Shown in pieces: positions 1 to 5,251 of a DNA stretch of 7,787 nucleotides. The DNA is from Zetaproteobacteria bacterium (GTDB taxonomy: Bacteria; Pseudomonadota; Zetaproteobacteria; Mariprofundales; Mariprofundaceae): positions 1-7,787 of the forward strand of contig JAJRVH010000017.1 of the NCBI GenBank assembly GCA_021545625.1. The letters run 5' to 3'. Positions within the stretch are counted from its first letter, which is position 1, and each line of letters opens with the position of its first letter. Under the pieces are notes generated by a model that had not been told where the DNA came from, did not search any database, and saw only the letters and a program-made list of their open reading frames with translations. Made by a program: the position numbers and the translations under genes.

Positions 1-447
1 CATCACCGCCTCGTCCAGGCTCATCGGCTTGGCCTCGATATGCTCGCGGCGGATCGTGGCCGGCTGATGATCCTCGCTCAGCTCCTCGGCCTCATGGGCA
101 AGATCAAGCACCCGGTGTGACACCTTGATCTCGCGGGCCTTCCTCTTCTTCTCGGCAGCCTGATGGCGCTGAAGCTTGACGCGATAGCGCTTGAGCTGCC
201 GGCGGAGCTTGTCGACCGCGCCGTCGATGGAGGCATACATATCCTCGGTTTCATGGCTGCCATGGATATTGATGCCGCTGGCCTGCATGCTGATCTCGCA
301 ACGCTGGCGGAACTTCTCCACGCCAAGCACAACATGCACATCCACCACATGGTCAAAAAACGGCTTCAGATGTTGCAACTTCGTATGCACATATTCCTTC
401 ATGGGATCGGTAAGCTCGACATGGCGACCTGTAATGGAAACTTGCAT
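1..447 (-). CDS. hpf: Long-form ribosome hibernation promoting factor HPF (partial, C-terminus beyond left edge)
   Basis: Binds the 30S decoding region of idle ribosomes; long-form HPF also dimerises 70S ribosomes into 100S particles through its C-terminal domain. The frame is open from ATG at 447 to base 1, giving 149 residues without a stop. Residues 1-96 form the HPF/RaiA domain (begins MQVSITGRHVEL, ends with the basic helix YASIDGAVDKLRRQLKRY). A charged linker follows at about 97-135, then the beginning of the long-form dimerisation domain (KPMSLDEAVM at 140-149, matching the family's KPMS.EEA start). About 45-50 residues should lie outside the window. Short HPF (about 95 residues) or YfiA would have ended already, so this is not the enterobacterial short type. 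The start is fixed by a perfect AGGAGG six bases upstream, inside the end of rpoN. Cotranscription with rpoN is inferred from the 3-base gap. Confidence 0.93.
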   Translation of the reverse strand, partial: MQVSITGRHVELTDPMKEYVHTKLQHLKPFFDHVVDVHVVLGVEKFRQRCEISMQASGINIHGSHETEDMYASIDGAVDKLRRQLKRYRVKLQRHQAAEKKRKAREIKVSHRVLDLAHEAEELSEDHQPATIRREHIEAKPMSLDEAVM

Positions 448-450
448 ATA

Positions 451-1869
451 CTACCTCCTCTTTTCGGATAGCCGTGCTTTGGCGGCACGACGGCGCCGGC
501 TGCTCGGGGGCAACCCCAACTGTTCGCGATACTTGGCCACGGTCCGGCGCGCGATCTCCACACCCTCGGCCTGCAGGCGGTCCGCGATCGCCTGATCCGA
601 GATCGGCCGGCCGGGCGGCTCGGAATCGATCAGCGCCTTGACCCGCTGCTGAACACGATAGACCGAAATCGTGCCACCGCCGCGTGTCGGCAGTCCAGCG
701 GAAAAAAAGCGCCGCAGTTCGATCATACCGATCGGCGTATCGGCATACTTGCCGTTGGTCACGCGCGAGATCGTCGATTCGTGCAGACCGACCTCCTCGG
801 CCACATCCTGCAGCGTCAGAGGCTTCAGGCCCAGCACGCCGTATTCCAGAAAGGCCCGCTGCCGGTTCGCCAGACACAGCGCCACCTTCATCAGCGTTTC
901 GCTGCGCTGATCCAGCGCGTGCAGCAGCCACTTGGCCTCCTTCATCGCCTGAGCCATGAATTCCTTGTCCTTGCCGGTCCAGTTGCGGCCAGCCCACTGC
1001 TCGTTCAGGCGCACGCCCTGCCATCCCGAACCGGGAATCTCGATCTCGATCTCGTTATCGCGGTTGCGACGGAAGATGATCTCCGGCCGGATATAGTAGT
1101 TGCTGCCACCGTGCATGCCGTGGCCGGGAAACGGATCGAGCCGGTGCATACGGGCGCGGGCACGGGCAATCTCCTCCGGCTCCACCTCCGCCTTCCTGGC
1201 CAGCACTTCGTCGCTGTCCGTCAGCGCATCGATAAAATGAAGCAGCAGACGCCGCGCCAGACGGTCGTCATCGGTATCGTCATCCAGCTGCAACAGCAGG
1301 CATTCGGTCAGGTCGCGCGCCCCGATGCCGGCCGGCTCCAGCTGATGCACGACCTCCTCGAGCACCCGGTCCACCAGCGCTCCGTCCACCTCGGCATCGG
1401 GCATGTTTTCCCGAAAATCAGCGGCAAAGGCATCCGGGTCGGCCCGGAAATAACCGTCATCGTCGAGCGAATCCAGCAGCGCATGGGCGATTTCGCGGTA
1501 CAGCCCGGACATCGGCTGGCGATCCACCTGCTCGTGCAGAGACTGGGCGATATTCTGTTCATCCTCCCATGTCTGCTCCCGGTCCACCATGTCGTCGCGC
1601 CCGGACTGGGCATACATCGTCTCCCAGCGATTGTCGCCCTGCTCCTTCCACTGGTCGCGCTCGGCCATCTGCAGCGCCCGCTCGGCTGCGGCATCCGGCT
1701 CGCTCGCAACATTCGGGGCGATCTCCAGCATCGGATTGCTCTCGATGCATTCCTCGAGATAGCTCTCCAGCTCCATCGCATTCATCGCCAGCACCTTCAG
1801 GCTCTGGGTCAGCTGCGGCGTCAGCGCCAGACGCTGGCCGAGTTTATGGGTAAGTTTGGTGCTCTGCAT
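451..1869 (-). CDS. rpoN: RNA polymerase sigma-54 factor RpoN
   Basis: Alternative sigma factor that directs RNA polymerase to -24/-12 promoters and needs AAA+ enhancer-binding activators to open DNA. It has 472 residues, normal for the family. Region I is at 1-50 (LGQRLALTPQL, then ESNPMLE), with an acidic region II at about 55-105. The core-binding region starts near 110 and contains LEPAGIGARDLTECLLLQL (177-195). The helix-turn-helix is at about 351-375 (LTLQDVAEEVGLHESTISR). The diagnostic RpoN box ARRTVAKYRE is at 440-449 and recognises the -24 element. The tail after the box is strongly basic (RRRRAAKARLSEKRR). The ATG at 1869 puts region I exactly at the N-terminus, as in known RpoNs, but no convincing Shine-Dalgarno precedes it. 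Instead a hairpin and the stop of a small leader ORF abut the start. hpf follows after 3 bases. The lpt genes often found upstream of rpoN are absent. Confidence 0.97.
   Translation of the reverse strand: MQSTKLTHKLGQRLALTPQLTQSLKVLAMNAMELESYLEECIESNPMLEIAPNVASEPDAAAERALQMAERDQWKEQGDNRWETMYAQSGRDDMVDREQTWEDEQNIAQSLHEQVDRQPMSGLYREIAHALLDSLDDDGYFRADPDAFAADFRENMPDAEVDGALVDRVLEEVVHQLEPAGIGARDLTECLLLQLDDDTDDDRLARRLLLHFIDALTDSDEVLARKAEVEPEEIARARARMHRLDPFPGHGMHGGSNYYIRPEIIFRRNRDNEIEIEIPGSGWQGVRLNEQWAGRNWTGKDKEFMAQAMKEAKWLLHALDQRSETLMKVALCLANRQRAFLEYGVLGLKPLTLQDVAEEVGLHESTISRVTNGKYADTPIGMIELRRFFSAGLPTRGGGTISVYRVQQRVKALIDSEPPGRPISDQAIADRLQAEGVEIARRTVAKYREQLGLPPSSRRRRAAKARLSEKRR
454..459 (-). promoter_or_regulatory. 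Shine-Dalgarno of hpf embedded in the last two rpoN codons
   Basis: The sequence AGGAGG on the minus strand lies six bases before the hpf ATG. It is also the two final arginine codons (AGG AGG) of rpoN, directly before the rpoN TAG. Ribosomes finishing rpoN therefore release on top of the hpf initiation region, which suggests coupled translation. The overlap is read directly; coupling is inferred. Confidence 0.85.
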
Positions 1870-1985
1870 CAGTGCAGCAACCCGCCCGGAACCTGCGGGT
1901 TGCAGGTCATCGGCGGCGTCGACATCGCATCGACCGGCTCACTCGGCACGGAGAACAGAAAGGTTCCTGTGAATTTCATCAGCAT
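1869..1985 (-). CDS. Possible 38-codon leader ORF upstream of rpoN
   Basis: An ATG-initiated frame of 38 codons (alternative ATG two codons in, at 1979) runs through the rpoN leader and ends in TGA that shares one base with the rpoN ATG (TGATG). The peptide begins MLMKFTGTFLFSVPSEPV and resembles no family I know. The predicted transcription start (about 1983) falls at or just after its first codon, so translation would have to be leaderless or start at an internal ATG/GTG. Its appeal is positional: translation would open the hairpin in front of rpoN and allow re-initiation there. An open frame this short can arise by chance in GC-rich DNA. Confidence 0.2.
   Translation of the reverse strand: MLMKFTGTFLFSVPSEPVDAMSTPPMTCNPQVPGGLLH
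1877..1907 (-). promoter_or_regulatory. Two mutually exclusive hairpins immediately upstream of the rpoN start codon
   Basis: Hairpin A pairs 1895-1903 with 1877-1885 (GCAACCCGC with GCGGGTTGC): nine uninterrupted base pairs and a 9-base loop, ending seven bases before the rpoN ATG. It therefore covers the zone where a ribosome would bind. Hairpin B pairs 1902-1907 with 1891-1896 (ACCTGC with GCAGGT): six pairs around a 5-base loop. B uses bases that form one arm and part of the loop of A, so only one can form at a time. B would leave GGGCGGG near the start single-stranded. Pairing is seen in the sequence; a regulatory role is inferred. Confidence 0.4.
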
Positions 1986-1989
1986 CCAT

Positions 1990-2018
1990 GTTATAGCGTA
2001 TTACCCTGCCGTTTTCAA
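1990..2018 (-). promoter_or_regulatory. Sigma-70-type promoter for rpoN
   Basis: Reading the minus strand, the -35 is TTGAAA (2018-2013, 5 of 6 consensus bases) and the -10 is TATAAC (1995-1990, 5 of 6), separated by exactly 17 bases. The predicted start is near 1983, giving an mRNA leader of about 114 bases before rpoN. A hairpin with an 8-pair stem (2023-2030 with 2004-2011, one G-U pair) overlaps the -35 region but has no U-run, so upstream grxD transcripts may also read into rpoN. Confidence 0.6.
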
Positions 2019-2041
2019 GCTCCGGCAAGGCTCAAGAGCGC

Positions 2042-2368
2042 TCAGTCCGCCACCTTGAACGGTGCCAGCAATTCTGCCAACTCGCCGCTCTCGTGCATCT
2101 CGGAAACGATATCGCAACCGCCGATGAACTCGCCCTTCACATATAGCTGGGGAATCGTCGGCCAGTCCGAATAGTCCTTGATACCCTGCCGGACCGCCTC
2201 GTCGAGCAGCACATTGACGGCCGCGTAGGAGACGCCGTAGCTGGACAGAATGGCGGCCACGCGCTGCGAAAAGCCGCACTGCGGGAACTCCGGCGTTCCC
2301 TTCATGAACAGGACGATATCGTTGTTCCTCACCACCTGGTCGATCTGTTTCTGTATCGAATCACTCAT
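2042..2368 (-). CDS. grxD: Monothiol CGFS glutaredoxin, Grx4/GrxD type
   Basis: Cytosolic monothiol glutaredoxin that binds a [2Fe-2S] cluster with glutathione and passes it to targets or shares it with a BolA partner. It has 108 residues, the usual single-domain size. The glutathione-binding lysine is in FMKGTPEFPQ (21-30), the active-site motif CGFS is at 31-34 (Cys31 the cluster ligand), the cis-proline motif WPTIPQLY is at 69-76, and GGCD at 83-86 completes the glutathione site. The ATG at 2368 is preceded by AGGGAG at good spacing. It overlaps the TGA of the upstream BolA gene (ATGA), so the two are probably translated together, which matches the known physical Grx4-BolA partnership. A longer in-frame extension upstream exists but lies inside bolA and lacks family similarity. 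Confidence 0.96.
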   Translation of the reverse strand: MSDSIQKQIDQVVRNNDIVLFMKGTPEFPQCGFSQRVAAILSSYGVSYAAVNVLLDEAVRQGIKDYSDWPTIPQLYVKGEFIGGCDIVSEMHESGELAELLAPFKVAD

Positions 2369-2604
2369 GCTTGCTCCCTGGGTACACCGGTCTTCAGCGC
2401 CAGCGCATGGATGGCCTTGCGCATATGTTCGCCGAGCGCGGCATAGACCATCTGATGCTGGGCCACGCGCGTCTTTCCCGCAAAGGCAGGCGACCACACC
2501 TCGACCTCGAAATGGTCGTCGCCGGAAAACAGGCGCACGTCCACCTGCGCATCCGGAATGGCCCGTCGCAACAACTCCGCGACTTCGTCTGGACTCGGCG
2601 TCAT
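2365..2604 (-). CDS. bolA: BolA-family protein (BolA/IbaG-like), partner of GrxD
   Basis: Small BolA-fold protein of 79 residues; family members form [2Fe-2S]-bridged heterodimers with CGFS glutaredoxins in cluster delivery or sensing, and some bind DNA. Recognisable features are the amphipathic N-terminal helix (PDEVAELLRRAIPDA), the strand HFEVEVWSPAF (31-41), then GKTRVAQHQMVYAALGEHM and the C-terminal IHALALKT (65-72), typical of the fold. The ATG at 2604 is chosen because AGAGGA lies six bases before it; an upstream in-frame TTG at 2637 would add 11 unconserved residues. Which paralogue (BolA, IbaG or the alphaproteobacterial type) cannot be settled here. The 4-base overlap with grxD supports the Fe-S role. 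No own promoter or terminator is visible between it and the tRNA 55 bases upstream. Confidence 0.92.
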   Translation of the reverse strand: MTPSPDEVAELLRRAIPDAQVDVRLFSGDDHFEVEVWSPAFAGKTRVAQHQMVYAALGEHMRKAIHALALKTGVPREQA

Positions 2605-2659
2605 CTGCAATCCTCTCAAGGTAACTGCACGTTTCAATTGCTCGCGCGACCTTTTGATC

Positions 2660-2736
2660 TGGTGGGCCCACCAGGACTCGAACCTGGAACCAACCGGTTA
2701 TGAGCCGGTAGCGCTAACCAATTGCGCCATAGGCCC
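2660..2736 (-). tRNA. tRNA with CAU anticodon, probably tRNA-Ile2 (lysidine-modified)
   Basis: A complete 77-base cloverleaf including an encoded CCA. The acceptor stem pairs GGGCCTA with TGGGCCC (one T-G wobble), the D stem GCGC with GCGC around AATTGGTTA, the anticodon stem ACCGG with CCGGT around CTCATAA, and the T arm CCAGG with CCTGG around TTCGAGT. The anticodon CAT (2702-2700) fits elongator Met or Ile2 (decoding AUA after TilS modifies C34). It is not initiator Met, because G1-C72 is paired and the three-G-C anticodon stem is absent. The acceptor pairs C4-G69 and C5-G68 match E. coli tRNA-Ile2 determinants for TilS rather than elongator Met, so Ile2 is favoured at roughly 3 to 1. The tRNA call itself is near certain. 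Confidence 0.95.
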
Positions 2737-2803
2737 TGACTATCGCGGCACACTAATCAGCACCATCTGGCATGGCAATCGTATTGCGCGTACCATCGGC
2801 GCC
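2737..2803. promoter_or_regulatory. Divergent intergenic region between the tRNA and rhlB
   Basis: Just 67 bases must hold both divergent promoters. For rhlB the only -10-like element is TACCAT (2791-2796, 4 of 6), with no good -35 at 17 bases. If used, transcription would start at about 2803-2804, on the rhlB ATG, giving a leaderless message, which would agree with the absence of a Shine-Dalgarno. The tRNA promoter candidate is listed separately. Confidence 0.3.
2750..2778 (-). promoter_or_regulatory. Candidate promoter of the tRNA (and possibly bolA-grxD)
   Basis: On the minus strand TTGCCA (2778-2773, 5 of 6) is followed after 17 bases by TAGTGT (2755-2750, 3 of 6). The next bases, GCCGCG, form a GC-rich discriminator of the kind seen at stringently controlled stable-RNA promoters. 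The start would be near 2743, about 7 bases before the mature tRNA end. The weak -10 limits confidence. Confidence 0.4.
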
Positions 2804-4108
2804 ATGAAACCAACCCGATTTGAAGAACTGAACCTACCCGACGCCCTGATGCAGGGCATTCGAGAACTGGGCTTTACCGAACTCACCGACGTACAGAAGA
2901 TCGCCCTGCCGCTGACACTGGCCGGTCAGGATGTCGCCGGCCAGGGCCGCACCGGCACCGGTAAGACCGCCACCTTTCTGATTACGACTATCACACGGCT
3001 GCTGACTCACGAACCGAAACCGGGCCGCGGGCTTGAGCATCCGCGAGCCATCATCATCGCCCCGACCCGCGAACTGGTCGTGCAAATCTCCAACGACGCC
3101 AGGAAACTGGCCAGGCATACGATACTAAAGCTGCACACCGTCTACGGCGGCGTCGATTACGAGAAGCAGCGACAGGCCTTCGAACAGGGTGTCGACATCC
3201 TGATCGGCACGCCCGGCCGCCTGATCGACTATCTGAAGAAGCATGTCTATTCGCTGAACAAGGCCGAGATGCTGGTCATCGACGAAGCCGACCGCATGTT
3301 CGACCTCGGCTTCATCAAGGATCTGCGCTTCATGCTGCGGCGGCTGCCGAAATACGACGAGCGCCAGTCACTGCTGTTCTCGGCCACGCTGTCGCACCGG
3401 GTACTCGAACTGGCCTACGAACACATGAACAACCCGGTCAAGCTGCGCGCCGAGGAAGGCGACGTCACGGCCAGCGGCGTGGAAGAGTTCATGTACCACA
3501 CGGCGATGGAGGACAAGCTGCCCCTGCTGGTCCACCTGTTGCGCGAATCCAGCGTCGAACGAGGCATGATTTTCGTCAACGAAAAGCGCACCGGCGAACG
3601 TGTGGCGCGTGAACTGGCCCGCTACGGCTTCGCCGTCGGCATCCTGTCCGGCGACGTGCGACAGAAAAAGCGAATGCGCATCCTCGAGGACTTTGGCAAC
3701 GGCAGGCTGCATCTGCTGGTCGCCACCGACGTGGCCAGCCGCGGCCTGCACATCGACGACGTGACGCATGTATTCAACTACGACCTGCCCGAAGATGCCG
3801 AAAACTATGTACACCGCATCGGACGCACGGCCCGCGCCGGCGCCACCGGCGTCGCGGTTTCCTTTTCCTGCGAACGGTTCTGCTTCGGCCTGCCCGATAT
3901 CGAGGACTATATCGGACACAGCATCCCGGTCCGGCATATCGATGCCGACATGCTTGACATCGGCAAACCGACCCACCCGCAGGCCACTGCCGAAGGCCTG
4001 GCCAGAGGCGACCGGGCCGAACAGCCGGGCGGCCGTAAAAACGGCCCGCGCCGCGGCGCGCGCGGCAACCGTTCGGGGCGCTCCGGCCGCCGGCGCCCGC
4101 AAGGCTGA
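2804..4108 (+). CDS. rhlB: DEAD-box ATP-dependent RNA helicase RhlB
   Basis: ATP-driven RNA unwinding; in gammaproteobacteria RhlB works in the RNase E degradosome. It has 434 residues. The Q motif is at about 6-36 (FEELNLP, then TDVQKIALP), motif I GRTGTGKT at 48-55, Ia PTREL at 87-91, Ib TPGR at 136-139, II DEAD at 160-163, III SAT at 193-195, IV MIFVNE at 255-260, V ATDVASRG at 307-314 and VI HRIGRTARAG at 337-346. The RhlB-specific segment YIGHSIPV (369-376) separates it from RhlE, SrmB and DeaD. The tail from about 400 is a low-complexity Arg/Gly/Pro extension, as in E. coli RhlB, probably binding RNA. Motif I has GR where the family usually has AQ. The ATG at 2804 starts just before the Q motif; no Shine-Dalgarno is evident. 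An open frame upstream runs through the tRNA and is ignored. First gene of a four-gene cluster. Confidence 0.95.
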   Translation: MKPTRFEELNLPDALMQGIRELGFTELTDVQKIALPLTLAGQDVAGQGRTGTGKTATFLITTITRLLTHEPKPGRGLEHPRAIIIAPTRELVVQISNDARKLARHTILKLHTVYGGVDYEKQRQAFEQGVDILIGTPGRLIDYLKKHVYSLNKAEMLVIDEADRMFDLGFIKDLRFMLRRLPKYDERQSLLFSATLSHRVLELAYEHMNNPVKLRAEEGDVTASGVEEFMYHTAMEDKLPLLVHLLRESSVERGMIFVNEKRTGERVARELARYGFAVGILSGDVRQKKRMRILEDFGNGRLHLLVATDVASRGLHIDDVTHVFNYDLPEDAENYVHRIGRTARAGATGVAVSFSCERFCFGLPDIEDYIGHSIPVRHIDADMLDIGKPTHPQATAEGLARGDRAEQPGGRKNGPRRGARGNRSGRSGRRRPQG

Positions 4109-4113
4109 CCTCC

Positions 4114-4638
4114 ATGGCCGGCAGAAGCAGCGTTCTGCATCTGCTCGGCAGGCTGAACATGCTTTCACCGCGCCGACGCTTCGAACTGTATCCGCCTTTC
4201 TGGCTGATGCGCGTGAAGGTCATCGAACTGGACGACGAATGGCGCAGGGCGCGCATACGCCTGCCGCTGAACGCGGTGTCGGCCAATGCGGCCGGCAATA
4301 TGTTCGGCGGCTATCAGGCCAGCCTGGCCGACCCGGTGCCGGCGCTGGCCTGCCTGCGCCTGTTTCCCGGCTACAGGGTGGCCACCAAAAGGCTGGAGCT
4401 CGATTTTCTGCGCATCGGCAATTCCGACCTCGTGCTGCATTTCGATTTCCCCGACGACATGCGCGAAACCATCCGCCGCGAACTGGACGAGAAGCAGCGG
4501 GCGACCCCCTGTTTCACGATGAACTATATCCGGGCCGACGGACGCGTATGCACCCGCGTGCGCAATACCGTCGCCATCCGCCCGAAGGGTTACGGCAGCA
4601 CTCTCGAAGAGCCGGGAGAAACCAGTGAACCGGATTGA
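4114..4638 (+). CDS. DUF4442-family hot-dog thioesterase-like protein
   Basis: A 174-residue protein related to the PaaI/YiiD-like hot-dog acyl-CoA thioesterases; the substrate is not known. Visible family features are the N-terminal FELYPPFW (23-30), the conserved turn NAAGNMFGGYQASLADP (58-74) that begins the long hot-dog helix and contains the likely active-site Asp73, and the strand ATKRLELDFLRIG (90-102), which matches the DUF4442 pattern ending in FLRPG. The start at 4114 lies 5 bases after the rhlB stop with AAGG nine bases upstream; an alternative ATG at 4159 would remove 15 residues. Its end overlaps the next gene by 14 bases, so it belongs to the rhlB operon. No membrane segment or signal peptide is seen. 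The family call is fairly sure; actual thioesterase activity is inferred. Confidence 0.82.
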   Translation: MAGRSSVLHLLGRLNMLSPRRRFELYPPFWLMRVKVIELDDEWRRARIRLPLNAVSANAAGNMFGGYQASLADPVPALACLRLFPGYRVATKRLELDFLRIGNSDLVLHFDFPDDMRETIRRELDEKQRATPCFTMNYIRADGRVCTRVRNTVAIRPKGYGSTLEEPGETSEPD

Positions 4639-5221
4639 TTTCTATTTCGATTTTATCAGCCCCTACAGCTATCTTGCCACCACCCGCATTCCGGACTTCG
4701 AGCGACAGCACCGGGCCTGCTTTCGCTGGCTCCCGGTCAATCTGCCGAAACTGATCCACCTTTCCGGCAACATCCCGCCCGGCAATGTCCGCAACAAGGC
4801 GCTTTACTCGCTGCGCGACCTGAAACGCTGGGCGGATTATCTGGACGTGCCGTTCCGGATGATCATGCCCGGCAGCTTCGACAGCAGGCCGGCACTGCGC
4901 ATCGCAGGCGCGCTGGAAGGCGAAAAACGCACCCGTTTCTGCCGGGCCGTGTTCGACGAACTGTGGAGCGGCGGAGTCGATGCGAAAAAACCGGACTGGC
5001 TGCAGCGCATCTTCGCGCGGCGACAGCTGCCGGCCGCCTGGCAGACGCTCGATTCGGACGCGTTCGAGGCCAATACCCGAACCGCGCTGAAAGCGGGTGC
5101 CTTCGGCGTGCCGACCTTCTTTCTGCACGGACGCGGCCGGCCGGAAATGTTCTTCGGCCTGGATCATATGGACTTTCTGGCCCGCGCCTGCGATGCCAGC
5201 GGGAGAAACCGCCGCTTGTGA
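4625..5221 (+). CDS. DsbA-fold 2-hydroxychromene-2-carboxylate isomerase-like protein (GST kappa-like)
   Basis: A 198-residue thioredoxin/DsbA-fold protein of the HCCA isomerase family, which uses glutathione and an active-site serine rather than a CXXC pair. The N-terminus DFYFDFISPYSYLA (5-18) places Ser12 at the position of catalytic Ser11 of naphthalene-pathway NahD. DLKRWADYLDVPF (65-77) and FGVPTFFL (160-167, with the cis-proline) are the other family blocks. The start is a GTG at 4625 with GGGAG upstream, inside the 3' end of the preceding gene; it places the first beta strand at residue 4, as in relatives. No aromatic-degradation genes lie nearby, so the naphthalene role should not be transferred. 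It is more likely a general glutathione-dependent isomerase or transferase. The 14-base overlap points to coupled translation. Confidence 0.88.
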   Translation: MNRIDFYFDFISPYSYLATTRIPDFERQHRACFRWLPVNLPKLIHLSGNIPPGNVRNKALYSLRDLKRWADYLDVPFRMIMPGSFDSRPALRIAGALEGEKRTRFCRAVFDELWSGGVDAKKPDWLQRIFARRQLPAAWQTLDSDAFEANTRTALKAGAFGVPTFFLHGRGRPEMFFGLDHMDFLARACDASGRNRRL

Positions 5222-5251
5222 CAGCCCCCGCCGCTTTGCTATGTTCGGCCG

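Noticed and set aside
2004..2030. A possible terminator after grxD (8-bp stem, 11-base loop).
   Set aside because: The stem is not followed by a U-run (TAATACGC follows) and it overlaps the -35 of a good promoter, so I treat it as a chance or weak structure.
781..2058. A 425-codon open frame on the plus strand, antisense to rpoN.
   Set aside because: It runs opposite a well-recognised rpoN along nearly its whole length, reads as His/Gln/Leu-rich low-information sequence, and matches no family. Long antisense frames are common in GC-rich genes.
2558..2803. An 82-codon N-terminal extension of rhlB.
   Set aside because: It would be translated through the tRNA and the opposite-strand bolA start; the Q motif begins right after the ATG at 2804.
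4026..4045. A GGCCGT-AAAA-ACGGCC hairpin near the 3' end of rhlB as a terminator or REP-like element.
   Set aside because: It lies within the coding frame of the basic tail, has a 6-bp stem and no T-run, and appears once.
3368..4168. A 266-codon minus-strand frame opposite rhlB.
   Set aside because: Shadow of the rhlB coding frame, with no family features and no separate regulatory signals.
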